This document shows positions 31,478 to 40,269 of a DNA stretch of 64,000 nt, piece by piece; the first letter of the stretch is position 1; every line of letters starts with the position of its first letter. The notes under the pieces were generated by a model. The model was given only the letters and a program-made list of their open reading frames with translations. It was not told the DNA's origin and did not search any database. The stretch is from Rhodocyclaceae bacterium (GTDB lineage: Bacteria > Pseudomonadota > Gammaproteobacteria > Burkholderiales > Rhodocyclaceae). The translations under genes and the position numbers were made by a program. The stretch is taken from the NCBI GenBank assembly GCA_028869135.1, contig JAGWTC010000008.1, forward strand, positions 42,428-106,427. The letters run 5' to 3'.

Positions 31478-32329
31478 ATGACGCCTCCGAAGATGAAGGG
31501 TCTCGGCCGCGGCCTCGACGCACTGCTGGCCGGCAATAGCGATAGCGGCGACAACAAGTCGCGCCAGGACACGCTGCCGGTGGGCCAGTTGCAGCCGGGC
31601 AAGTACCAGCCGCGCACGCGTATGGATCCGGGCTCGCTCGAAGAGCTGGCCGCTTCGATCAAGGCGCAGGGCCTGATTCAGCCGATCTCGGTGCGCCCGG
31701 TCGGCAACAGCCGCTACGAAATCATCGCCGGCGAGCGGCGCTGGCGTGCCTCGCAGATCGCCGGCCTGATTGAAGTGCCGGTACTGATCCGCGAGATCCC
31801 CGACGAAAACGCGCTGGCCATGTCGCTGATCGAAAACATCCAGCGCGAAGACCTCAATCCGCTCGAAGAAGCGGCCGGCATCCAGCGCCTGCTCGACGAA
31901 TTCGGCATGACGCATCAGCAGGCGGCCGAGGCGCTCGGTCGTTCGCGCTCGGCCACCTCTAACCTGCTGCGCCTCTTGCAGCTCGCCAAGCCGGTGCAGG
32001 ACATGCTGATGGCCGGCGATCTCGAAATGGGTCATGCGCGCGCGCTGCTGGCCCTGCCGAAAGCGGATCAGGGATCGGTTGCCGCCTTGGTCGTAGACAA
32101 GGGCTACTCTGTGCGCGATACCGAACGGGCCGTCTCCCAGACGCTGAATCCCGCTGCCGGTAAGCTGGTTAAAAAGGCCGATCGCGACCTCGAACGCCTT
32201 GAAGAAGAGCTCTCCGACAGCCTTGGCGCCACGGTCAAGATCAGTGCCAACCGCAAGGGCGCGGGCGCCTTGACGATACGCTTCGGCAGTCTCGACCAGC
32301 TCGACGGCATTCTTCTGCGTTTGAAATAA
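31478..32329 (+). CDS. parB: Chromosome partitioning protein ParB (Spo0J)
   Basis: 283 residues from the ATG at 31478; the frame is open further upstream, but that part lies inside parA. The N-terminus KMKGLGRGLDALLA is typical. The CTP-binding/ParB box contains IIAGERRWRASQIAGL and LIENIQREDLNPLEEA. A helix-turn-helix follows (SRSATSNLLRLLQL) that reads parS, then a C-terminal dimerisation region. The sites it should bind are at 27907 and 27987. Confidence 0.97.
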   Translation: MTPPKMKGLGRGLDALLAGNSDSGDNKSRQDTLPVGQLQPGKYQPRTRMDPGSLEELAASIKAQGLIQPISVRPVGNSRYEIIAGERRWRASQIAGLIEVPVLIREIPDENALAMSLIENIQREDLNPLEEAAGIQRLLDEFGMTHQQAAEALGRSRSATSNLLRLLQLAKPVQDMLMAGDLEMGHARALLALPKADQGSVAALVVDKGYSVRDTERAVSQTLNPAAGKLVKKADRDLERLEEELSDSLGATVKISANRKGAGALTIRFGSLDQLDGILLRLK

Positions 32330-32583
32330 GCGAAAGCTGTTTCTTGTCGCTGGTGTTTTTTCTTCAATTCTGGTGTCAGAACTGCAGGGCGCTTTCTTGC
32401 CGTGTGTGCGTCAGCGCGTAGAATGAAACAGCGGATCGAGCCGGATGCAGCGGAATTCTGAATGCGCACATCCGGAATGATCGGCGAGAACGCACGTTGA
32501 AAAAAGGTGTCCGATGTTCGTGAGCGCAGAAACGTTCAGCCCTTCACGGGCGGCCGTTTCCGGCTAATCAAACGGAGCTGATC

Positions 32584-33177
32584 ATGGAACGACCGAGCTA
32601 CAAACCGCTTGCCCAGGCCGCCATTTCTTCCGGCGGATGCTATTTGCTGGATGCGCACAATCCGGTCCCGGTGCGCGCCGACTCGCCGGCCCTTGAGGTC
32701 ATGACCGATCTCGCCAAGATTCCGGCGGCGACGATTTCTCCGGGCGACACTCTGCCCGATGCCAACCAGTCCATGCTCCTGCGCGGTGTGCGCCTGCTGC
32801 TCGTCGCCGCCAGCGACGGCCGCATCCGTGGTGTGATCACCGCCAACGATCTGCTTGGCGAGAAGCCGGTGCTGGTCGCCCAGAATCGCGGCATCAAGCG
32901 CAGTGAACTCCGCGTCAGCGACGTCATGACGGCGGTCGATCACATGGAAGTGCTGCGCCTCGCCGATGTCGCCAAGGCCGAGGTCGGCCACATCGTTGCA
33001 ACGCTCAAGGCCGCGACGCGCGTGCATGCGCTGGTGGTGGAGGATCGCGACGGCAAGCAGGCGCTGCGCGGCATCTTTTCCGCCTCGCAGATTGCGCGCC
33101 AGTTCGGGGTGAATGTCGTCACCCATGAGGCGGCGCGCACCTTCGCCGAAATCGAGGCGGTCATCTCCGGCGTCTAG
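32584..33177 (+). CDS. CBS-domain pair protein
   Basis: 197 residues. Two CBS motifs can be followed: ATISPGDTLPDANQSML ... GVITANDLLG (about 50-100), and VSDVMTA ... LRGIFSASQIARQFG (about 112-178). Such pairs bind adenine nucleotides and sense energy state, but this one has no attached enzyme domain, so its partner is unknown. The 254-base gap after parB has no gene; TTGCCG-16-TAGAAT (32397-32424) is a possible promoter. A 15-bp hairpin follows the gene. Confidence 0.75.
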   Translation: MERPSYKPLAQAAISSGGCYLLDAHNPVPVRADSPALEVMTDLAKIPAATISPGDTLPDANQSMLLRGVRLLLVAASDGRIRGVITANDLLGEKPVLVAQNRGIKRSELRVSDVMTAVDHMEVLRLADVAKAEVGHIVATLKAATRVHALVVEDRDGKQALRGIFSASQIARQFGVNVVTHEAARTFAEIEAVISGV

Positions 33178-33197
33178 CCCTTTCCCGCTGTACTTCT

Positions 33198-33232
33198 GGC
33201 AAGCAGCCCGGCCCACAGCCGGGCTGCTTGCC
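33198..33232 (+). terminator. Strong hairpin after the CBS gene
   Basis: Perfect 15-bp stem (GGCAAGCAGCCCGGC at 33198-33212 with its complement at 33218-33232) and a 5-base loop. Only TTGTG follows, so the T-tract is poor, but position and strength suit a terminator that isolates the MarR operon. Confidence 0.65.
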
Positions 33233-33283
33233 TTGTGCCGTGCGGGTTTGCACCTTACAGTAACAATTCCTCGCAAAAAGTCG

Positions 33284-33339
33284 TAGACAAATACTGCCTA
33301 GGCAGTTATATTGCTGCCTAGGCAATCACTGTTTAGGCA
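33284..33339 (+). promoter_or_regulatory. marR promoter with tandem palindromic operators
   Basis: TAGACA (33284-33289), 17 bases, TATATT (33307-33312): a good sigma-70 promoter. A perfect palindrome ACTGCCTAGGCAGT (33293-33306) fills the spacer. A second copy of the core TGCCTAGGCA lies at 33315-33324, exactly 20 bp centre to centre, and a degenerate third copy TGTTTAGGCA at 33330-33339. This layout is what an autorepressing MarR dimer would need. Confidence 0.8.
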
Positions 33340-33353
33340 TGAAAGGACGCGCC

Positions 33354-33839
33354 GTGGCAAATCCGAAGAAGTTCTACAGCGCCAGGAACTACAAGCTCGA
33401 AGACAGCGTCGGCTACCTGTTGCGCATGCTGACGCAACAGGTTTCGCGCGAAGTCGAGAGGCGCATGGCCGAGCACGGCCTGACCGACGCGCAATGGAAG
33501 CCGCTGCTGTTCATCCGCCAGGGGCGCGGTGAAACCGCTGCCGACCTGTCGCGCTCCACCTGCATCGACACCGGCGCCGTGACGCGCATGCTGGATAGGC
33601 TCGAAGACAAGACGCTGGTGCGTCGCGTGCGCTCCGAGCAGGACCGCCGCGTGGTCAAGCTCGAACTGACCAAGGAGGGCCTGCGTCTCGCCGATGAGGT
33701 GGTTCCGGAAGTCCTGTCCGGCGTGCTCAACGAAACGCTGGTCGGATTTTCGGCCGCCGAATACGAGCAGTTCAAGTCGCTATTGCAGCGCGCTCTGGAA
33801 AATGTTCGCAAGATGGACGAAGAGGGGGCTGCATCATGA
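33354..33839 (+). CDS. MarR family transcriptional repressor
   Basis: 161 residues from the GTG at 33354, which has AAAGGA 6 bases upstream; the ATG at 33339 (166 residues) has only operator sequence before it. The winged-helix core is clear: GLTDAQWKPLLFIRQ, TAADLSRSTCIDTGAVTRMLDRLEDK (read as two parts) and the wing VRSEQDRRVVKLELT. It probably represses its own operon (marR - outer membrane channel - EmrA-like - EmrB-like) through the palindromes at 33293 and 33315 and releases on binding a toxic compound. The stop overlaps the next gene by 4 bases. Confidence 0.88.
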   Translation: MANPKKFYSARNYKLEDSVGYLLRMLTQQVSREVERRMAEHGLTDAQWKPLLFIRQGRGETAADLSRSTCIDTGAVTRMLDRLEDKTLVRRVRSEQDRRVVKLELTKEGLRLADEVVPEVLSGVLNETLVGFSAAEYEQFKSLLQRALENVRKMDEEGAAS

Positions 33840-35272
33840 AGCGCGTTCTCTCTCCGCTCTTGCTGTCGCTCATTCTTGCCGGCTGCGCCAGCTACTCGGG
33901 CATCCATACCGAGAGCAGCAAGCTCGAGGCGAGCGCGCTCGGCGCCCGCGATATCAAGACGGAATGGCCGCAGGGCGATTGGTGGCATGCGTTCAACGAC
34001 GCCACCCTGGATCGCCTCATAGACCAGGCCTTGCGCGACAGCCCCAGCGTGCAGAACGCCGATGTGCGTTTGCGCCAGGCGCGCGCCATCGCGGGCATTG
34101 CAGACAGCGCGACCTATCCGCAAATCAATTCCGATCTTTCGACGACGCGCGAGCGCTTCAGCGAAAACGGCCTGGTGCCGCCGCCGTACGCGGGCTCGAC
34201 CCAGAACGTGAATGAACTCAATCTTTCGGCCAGCTGGGAGCTCGACTTCTTCGGTCGCAATCGTGAGGCGCTCAAGGCGGCGCTCGGCGAGCTGCATGCC
34301 ACCGAGGCCGAACAGCAGGCCGCGCGCATCATGATTGCAAGCGATGTGGCCAGCCGCTACTTCTCCCTGGCGCGCCTTCAGGCCCAGCTGCGCGTCGCCG
34401 AGCAGCTCGATCGGCAGCGCGCCGAGTTGCTGGCGATCACCAAGCAACGGGTTGATGCGGGTATCGATGCGCCGGGCGATCTGGAGCCGCTCAAAGGCGG
34501 GCTTGCCGAGGCGCATCGCGACAGCGTCGCCATTCGCGAGCAGATCGAGCTGACGCGACACGCCATCGCCGCAGTGTTGGGACAGGGCCCGGATGCGACG
34601 GCCACGCTGGACGCAACGCTGCCGCAGAACGGGTCCTTGGCCTTGCCGCAACAGATTCCGCTGGAGCTGCTCGGCCATCGGGCGGATATCGTCGCGGCGA
34701 AATGGCGCGTCGAATCGGGCCTGCACGGGATGGAGTCGGCCAAGGCGGCCTTCTACCCGAACGTCAATCTGAGCGGCTTCTTTGGCTTCTCGTCCGTCGG
34801 CTTCGCCAAATTCCTCAATGCGGGTAGCCGCCTGACCGGCGTCGGCGCGGCGGTGTCCTTGCCGATCTTCGATGCCGGCCGTCTGCGCAGCGAATACCGC
34901 TTTGTCACCGCCCAGACCGACGGCGCGGTCATCAACTACAACCAGACGCTGGTCAACGCCTTCAAGGACGTTGCCGATCAGCTGTCCAGCCTGGATTCCG
35001 CCGACCAGCAATTGAAGAAGCAGCAAGCGGCGTACGACAGCGCGACACAAAGCTATGCGCTGGCGCAGCAACGCTACGCTGCCGGCATTACCGGCCGTGC
35101 GCCGGTGCTGGGCGCCGAGGCGAACATGCTCGACCGGCGTCGTTCGCTGATCGACCTGCAAGCGCGCTGGAGCATCGCGCGAGTACAACTCATCCATTCC
35201 CTCGGTGGCGGTTTCGTGGAAACGAAGACAGGTACCGAGCAAGCCAGCAATAACGGAGGCCGCCATGGCTAA
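33836..35272 (+). CDS. Efflux outer-membrane lipoprotein channel (NodT/OprM family)
   Basis: 478 residues. Lipoprotein signal with lipobox LAGC (ILAGCASYSG). Two outer-membrane-efflux repeats are visible; WWHAFNDATLDRLIDQAL, SWELDFFGRNREAL and FFGFSSVGFAKFL are typical NodT-type blocks. It forms the trimeric outer-membrane tunnel for the EmrAB-type pump encoded next. The ATG overlaps the marR stop (ATGA), and its own stop overlaps the next start by 8 bases, so the operon is tightly coupled. Confidence 0.9.
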   Translation: MKRVLSPLLLSLILAGCASYSGIHTESSKLEASALGARDIKTEWPQGDWWHAFNDATLDRLIDQALRDSPSVQNADVRLRQARAIAGIADSATYPQINSDLSTTRERFSENGLVPPPYAGSTQNVNELNLSASWELDFFGRNREALKAALGELHATEAEQQAARIMIASDVASRYFSLARLQAQLRVAEQLDRQRAELLAITKQRVDAGIDAPGDLEPLKGGLAEAHRDSVAIREQIELTRHAIAAVLGQGPDATATLDATLPQNGSLALPQQIPLELLGHRADIVAAKWRVESGLHGMESAKAAFYPNVNLSGFFGFSSVGFAKFLNAGSRLTGVGAAVSLPIFDAGRLRSEYRFVTAQTDGAVINYNQTLVNAFKDVADQLSSLDSADQQLKKQQAAYDSATQSYALAQQRYAAGITGRAPVLGAEANMLDRRRSLIDLQARWSIARVQLIHSLGGGFVETKTGTEQASNNGGRHG

Positions 35273-36458
35273 TGAAACAACGACGACTCTTCCCGCTGCC
35301 GCCCCCAACGGCAAGCGCAAACGCCTGCTGCTGGGTCTGCTGGCGGCGTGCGGCATCGCGGGGATCGGTTACGCAATCTATTGGGCGACGATCGCGCGCT
35401 ACAAGGTCGAGACCGATAACGCCTACGTGCAAGGCAACGTCGTGCAGATCACCTCGCAAGTCGGCGGCACCGTGGTCGCCATCGACGCCGACGACACCGA
35501 CTATGTGAAGGCCGGCCAGGTCGTCGTGCGACTCGATCCGATCGACGCCCGCGTGGCCCTCGATCAGGCCGAAGCGCAGCTGGCAAGCGCCGTGCGCGAA
35601 GTGCGCGGCACTTTCAGCAGCAATGACGCGCTGAAGGCGACCGTGGCGACACGCGAAGCCGACCTGGCGCGCGCGCAGGCCGACCTGAGCCGCCGCGAGC
35701 CGCTGTTGGCGACGGGAGCCGTTGGCAAGGAAGAAGTTCAGCATCTGCAGACGGCCGTGAGCAACGCCAAAGCCGCGCTGACGGAAGCGCGTGAGCAGCT
35801 GGCCAAGAATCAGGCGCTGACGGACGGCACTTCGGTGGAAAGCAATCCGCGCGTGCTGGCCGCGGCGGCGCATGTGCGCGAGAGCTTCCTGGCCTACAAG
35901 CGCGCCGGCATTGCCGCGCCGATCGCCGGCGCCGTGGCCAAGCGCAATGTGCAGGTCGGCCAGCGTGTGCAGGCGGGCGCGCCGCTGATGGCGGTGGTGC
36001 CGCTGGACGATGTCTGGGTCGATGCCAATTTCAAGGAGTCCCAGCTCGAAGATTTGCGCATCGGCCAGCCGGTCATGCTGACTGCCGATGTCTACGGCGG
36101 AAGACAGGAATATCACGGCCGGGTCGTGGGCCTGGGCGCGGGAACCGGCGCGGCTTTCTCGCTGTTGCCTGCGCAGAACGCGACCGGTAACTGGATCAAG
36201 ATCGTGCAGCGCCTGCCGGTCCGCGTTGCGCTGGACACGAAGGAGCTGCAGGAGCACCCCTTGCGCGTCGGCCTGTCGATGAATGTGACCGTCGACGTGC
36301 ACGACCAGTCCGGCAAGGCCGTGACCGACGGCAGCAACAATCAACCGGCTGTCGCCACAACGGTGTTTGATGAACTGGGCAAGGCGGCGGATGAACAGGT
36401 CAACAAGATCGTGTCTGCAAACCTCGGCCACAAGGTCGTGCTGCCCACGGCCAACTAA
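35265..36458 (+). CDS. EmrA-like periplasmic adaptor (HlyD family)
   Basis: 397 residues from the ATG at 35265, preceded by GGAGG and overlapping the previous stop (ATGGCTAA). There is one N-terminal transmembrane helix (RLLLGLLAACGIAGIGYAIY). A barrel-sandwich/lipoyl half follows (VETDNAYVQGNVVQITSQV), a coiled-coil hairpin (~100-190), then the second lipoyl half and beta-barrel (GAVAKRNVQVGQRVQAG, DVWVDANFKESQL). It bridges the MFS transporter and the outer-membrane channel. The C-terminal ~50 residues extend beyond the usual EmrA end. Confidence 0.9.
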   Translation: MANETTTTLPAAAPNGKRKRLLLGLLAACGIAGIGYAIYWATIARYKVETDNAYVQGNVVQITSQVGGTVVAIDADDTDYVKAGQVVVRLDPIDARVALDQAEAQLASAVREVRGTFSSNDALKATVATREADLARAQADLSRREPLLATGAVGKEEVQHLQTAVSNAKAALTEAREQLAKNQALTDGTSVESNPRVLAAAAHVRESFLAYKRAGIAAPIAGAVAKRNVQVGQRVQAGAPLMAVVPLDDVWVDANFKESQLEDLRIGQPVMLTADVYGGRQEYHGRVVGLGAGTGAAFSLLPAQNATGNWIKIVQRLPVRVALDTKELQEHPLRVGLSMNVTVDVHDQSGKAVTDGSNNQPAVATTVFDELGKAADEQVNKIVSANLGHKVVLPTAN

Positions 36459-36473
36459 GCGAAGAGAATCAGC

Positions 36474-38045
36474 ATGGCCGATCCCGCAAGCAAGGCTGCG
36501 CCCGCCGCGCCGGCGCCGCTCGAAGGCGCGCAGCTGGTGCTGGGCACCATCGCCCTGTCGTTGGCGACGTTCATGAACGTACTCGACTCGTCGATCGCCA
36601 ACGTGTCGATTCCGGCCATTGCCGGCGACTTCGGCGTCAGCGCCAGCCAGGGCACCTGGGTCATCACCAGCTTCGCGGTGTCGAACGCGATTGCGGTACC
36701 GCTGACCGGCTGGTTGACGCAGCGTTTCGGCATGGTGCGGCTGTTCACCCTCAGCGTAATCCTGTTCGTGATCGCCTCCCTGCTGTGCGGTCTTGCGCCT
36801 AACCTCGGCTGCCTGATTCTGTTCCGCGTCATTCAGGGCCTGGTCGCCGGCCCCATGATTCCGCTCTCGCAGAGCCTGTTGCTGCAGAGCTATCCCAAGG
36901 AAAAATCAGGCACCGCGCTGGCCATGTGGTCGATGACTACGCTGGTGGCGCCGGTGATGGGGCCGCTGCTGGGCGGCTGGATCACTGACAACATGACCTG
37001 GCCCTGGATCTTCTACATCAACATCCCGATCGGCATTGCGGCCGCCTTCATTACCTGGAGCATCTACCGCAGTCGCGAATCGGCCACCCGCAAGCTGCCG
37101 ATCGACAGCATCGGTCTTGCGCTGCTCGTGATCTGGGTGGGCGCGCTGCAGATCATGCTCGACAAGGGCAAGGAACTCGACTGGTTCGCTTCGCCGGAGA
37201 TCGTTGCCTTGGCGGCCGTCTCGCTAATCAGCTTCGTCGCCTTCCTGATCTGGGAGCTGACCGAAGCCCATCCCGTCGTCGATCTCAGCCTCTTCGCACG
37301 CCGCAACTTCTGGGTCGGCACATTGGCGCTATCGCTGGGCTACGGCGCCTTCTTCGGCAACGTCGTGCTGTTGCCGCTGTGGCTGCAGCAGTACATGGGC
37401 TATACGGCGACCTGGGCCGGCATCATCATGGCGCCGGTGGGTTTGCTCGCCATTCTCTTCTCGCCCATCGTCGGCAAGAACGTGACTCGCGTCGATCCGC
37501 GCATCTTCGCCACGATTTCCTTTGTGGTTTTCGCGCTGGTGCTGTGGATGCGCTCCCTGTTCAACACCCAGGCCGACGTCACGACCTTGATGATCCCGAC
37601 CATCATCCAGGGCGTCGCCATGGCCTTCTTCTTCATTCCGCTCGTCTCGCTGACGCTGTCGGGACTGCCGCATGAGCGCATTCCCGCGGCATCGGGGCTC
37701 AGCAATTTCGCGCGCATTACCGCCGGCGCCTTCGGCACTTCGATCACGACCACGCTCTGGGACAATCGCGCCGCCGAGCACCACGTCGTCCTGGTCGAGT
37801 CGATCAACAATGCCAGCGCAGCGACGCATCAGACGCTGGACGTGCTGACGGCCCAGGGCATGACGCAGCAGCAGGGTCTCGCCTACATCAACCGCGTCGT
37901 CGACCAGCAGGCCTTCATGCTCAGCGTCAGCGACATCTTCGCGGCCTCGGCGATATTGTTCCTGCTGCTGATCGCCGTAGTGTGGCTGGCCAAGCCGGCC
38001 AAGTCAGGTGGCGGCTCCTCGGCCGATGCCGCCGGTGCGCATTAG
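36474..38045 (+). CDS. EmrB/QacA-type MFS multidrug transporter (DHA2)
   Basis: 523 residues with about 14 transmembrane helices. DHA2 signatures: LDSSIANVSIPAIAGDFG in helix 1, WVITSFAVSNAI, and a motif C-like region around MWSMTTLVAPVMGPLLGGWI. It exports drugs by proton antiport through the EmrA-like adaptor and the channel encoded upstream. Last gene of the MarR operon; the gene on the other side (aas) is convergent and ends 49 bases away. Substrate unknown. Confidence 0.92.
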   Translation: MADPASKAAPAAPAPLEGAQLVLGTIALSLATFMNVLDSSIANVSIPAIAGDFGVSASQGTWVITSFAVSNAIAVPLTGWLTQRFGMVRLFTLSVILFVIASLLCGLAPNLGCLILFRVIQGLVAGPMIPLSQSLLLQSYPKEKSGTALAMWSMTTLVAPVMGPLLGGWITDNMTWPWIFYINIPIGIAAAFITWSIYRSRESATRKLPIDSIGLALLVIWVGALQIMLDKGKELDWFASPEIVALAAVSLISFVAFLIWELTEAHPVVDLSLFARRNFWVGTLALSLGYGAFFGNVVLLPLWLQQYMGYTATWAGIIMAPVGLLAILFSPIVGKNVTRVDPRIFATISFVVFALVLWMRSLFNTQADVTTLMIPTIIQGVAMAFFFIPLVSLTLSGLPHERIPAASGLSNFARITAGAFGTSITTTLWDNRAAEHHVVLVESINNASAATHQTLDVLTAQGMTQQQGLAYINRVVDQQAFMLSVSDIFAASAILFLLLIAVVWLAKPAKSGGGSSADAAGAH

Positions 38046-38094
38046 GCGCCTGACCTCAGCGGTATCGTTCGGTGTCGTATGCATGTCTGCCTCC

Positions 38095-40257
38095 TCAGGC
38101 CTTTTCGGCCAGTTGCTTGAGCGTGACGTAATCGGTCTTGCCCGTGCCGAGCAAGGGCAGGGCGTCGACCGCGACGATCTTGCGCGGCACCGCCAGCTCC
38201 GGCAGGCCGAGTTCGCGGGCGGTGTTCTGCAGGCGCTCGCGATTCAGCGATGTGTCGGTGGTGAATAACACCAATGCCTCGCCGCGCGCCGGGTCGGGCT
38301 GGGTGCTGGCGGCGTGCATCATGGCCGGGCTGGCCGCGGCTGCGATCTTCTCGACGACTTCGAGCGAGACCATTTCACCGGCGATCTTGGCGAAGCGTTT
38401 GACGCGGCCCAGGATGCGCACGAAGCCGTCGTCATCGATATCGACCACGTCGCCGGTGTCGTACCAGCCCGAGCCGGCCTCGGACTGCGGCGCTTCAAGC
38501 AGACCGGGTTTGTCGTAACGGTAATAGCCGCTCATGACATTCGGACCCCGGACGTGCAGGATGCCGCCCCGCTCGATTCCGGGCACGGGTACGAGCTTGT
38601 GCTCGATGCCGGGCAGCAGCTGGCCGACCGTGCCGGTACGATAGGCCATGGGTGCGTTAACGGCGATGACGGGCGCGGTTTCGGTCGCGCCGTAGCCTTC
38701 GAAGATGCGGATGCCGAACTTCTCGAACCATTGCTCGCGTACCGACGGCGACAGCTTTTCCGCGCCGGCCACGACATAGCGCAGGCGGAAGAAGTCGTAG
38801 GGATGCGCGAACTTGCTGTAGTGACCGAGGAAGGTGCTGGTGCCGAAGAGTATCGAGCAGCCCCGATCGTAGGCCAGTTCGGGAATCACCCGATAGTGCA
38901 GCGGCGACGGATAGAGGAAGACCCGCGTGCCCGTCATCAGCGGCAACAGCGCACCGCCGGTGAGGCCGAAGGAGTGGAAGATGGGCAGCGCGTTGAGCAC
39001 CTTGTCGGCCGTGTTGAAATCGACGATGGCGCGCACCTGCGAGATATTCGCGAGGATGGCGCGATGCGCCAGCACCACGCCCTTGGGCTTGCCTTCCGAT
39101 CCGGAGGTGAACAGCACGACCGCCGTATCTTCAGGCGAGTTTGCGTCACTGTGGCCGTGATTGCCGGCGCTGCGCGGCAGCCAGCGCGCGTAGAACAGCC
39201 ACCAGAGCTTGTCGCCCAGCGTGATTTGCTCGCGCAGATCTTCCAGATAGACGATGCGCACATTCTGCAGCGCCAGTACCTTGTCGGTGAGCTTGCCCTG
39301 TTCGAGGAAGGCGCGCGAAGTGATGATGGTCCTGATCTCGGCCGCGACGCAGGCGTTCTGCATGCCCTCGGTGCCGGCCGTGTAGTTGAGCATGGCCGGC
39401 ACGCGACGGAAGGCGCCGAGCCCGATCAGCAGGCCCAGCGTCGCGGCGAGATTCGGCAGGAGCAGGCCGATCCGCTCATCCGGCTGGCCCAGGCGGCTGC
39501 CGACGCGGCCCAGCACCAGCGTCATTTTGATGAGATCGCCGTAGCTGTATTCGATCTGCTTGGCGTCCTCGACCATGCGGCGATGGCGGCCGAAGTTGCG
39601 GCTCGCTTCGAGCAGGGCGGTGAACAGCGTTTGCCGCGGCCGCGTGGCGAACAGCATTTCCTGCATGATGCGGCGCATGGCTTCGCCGGCCTTGCGTCGC
39701 CGCTCCTTGGCGCGGTCGGCCACCGGCATGTCGATCTTCGTCGCCGGTTGGACGGTGATGTGCATCTTCGGGAACCAGCCGCGCGGCGCCTCGCCGCTCA
39801 TGCGCGAGAAGCGCGTGCGCGCGGGGCCGTCCAGGCGCACCGGCACGATGGTCGCGCCGGTCTTGGCGGCGACGAAGGCGGGGCCCTCATAGACCTTCAT
39901 CAGGCTGCCCGTGGTCGTGATGCGGCCTTCCGGGAAGATCACTACAGGCCGACCCGATTCGACCAGCTTGATGATTTTCTTGATCGCCATCGGGCTGCTC
40001 GGGTCCACGGTCAGATAGTCGACCATGGAGAGGACCAGCCGGAACAGCGGCACCTTTGCGATTTGCGTATTGACGACGAAGACCGGATTCGTCGGCAAAT
40101 ACAGGCCGAGCAGCAGGCCGTCGAGAAAGGACTCGTGGTTGGCGACAATCAGCAGCCGCTCGGCGGTGAACCGCGTGTTGTGCGGATTGCGGAATTTGAC
40201 GCGATAGAGGATGCGGGCCAGCAAACGCAGCACGGGGCGCAGGAGAGTCTTCAGCAT
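38095..40257 (-). CDS. aas: Bifunctional acyl-ACP synthetase / lysophospholipid acyltransferase (Aas)
   Basis: 720 residues, the same as E. coli Aas. It re-acylates lysophosphatidylethanolamine at the inner face of the membrane, using fatty acid activated on ACP. The PlsC-type acyltransferase domain has the NHESFLD box (His41, Asp46) and VVIFPEGRITTTGSL. The AMP-binding synthetase domain (~250-720) has LFTSGSEGKPKGVVL, GYGATETAPVIAVN and the GKTDYVTL end with its active-site Lys. It is the last gene of the operon lplT - unknown - aas; the first two are also minus strand. Confidence 0.94.
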   Translation of the reverse strand: MLKTLLRPVLRLLARILYRVKFRNPHNTRFTAERLLIVANHESFLDGLLLGLYLPTNPVFVVNTQIAKVPLFRLVLSMVDYLTVDPSSPMAIKKIIKLVESGRPVVIFPEGRITTTGSLMKVYEGPAFVAAKTGATIVPVRLDGPARTRFSRMSGEAPRGWFPKMHITVQPATKIDMPVADRAKERRRKAGEAMRRIMQEMLFATRPRQTLFTALLEASRNFGRHRRMVEDAKQIEYSYGDLIKMTLVLGRVGSRLGQPDERIGLLLPNLAATLGLLIGLGAFRRVPAMLNYTAGTEGMQNACVAAEIRTIITSRAFLEQGKLTDKVLALQNVRIVYLEDLREQITLGDKLWWLFYARWLPRSAGNHGHSDANSPEDTAVVLFTSGSEGKPKGVVLAHRAILANISQVRAIVDFNTADKVLNALPIFHSFGLTGGALLPLMTGTRVFLYPSPLHYRVIPELAYDRGCSILFGTSTFLGHYSKFAHPYDFFRLRYVVAGAEKLSPSVREQWFEKFGIRIFEGYGATETAPVIAVNAPMAYRTGTVGQLLPGIEHKLVPVPGIERGGILHVRGPNVMSGYYRYDKPGLLEAPQSEAGSGWYDTGDVVDIDDDGFVRILGRVKRFAKIAGEMVSLEVVEKIAAAASPAMMHAASTQPDPARGEALVLFTTDTSLNRERLQNTARELGLPELAVPRKIVAVDALPLLGTGKTDYVTLKQLAEKA

Positions 40258-40269
40258 GGGACGAATTCC

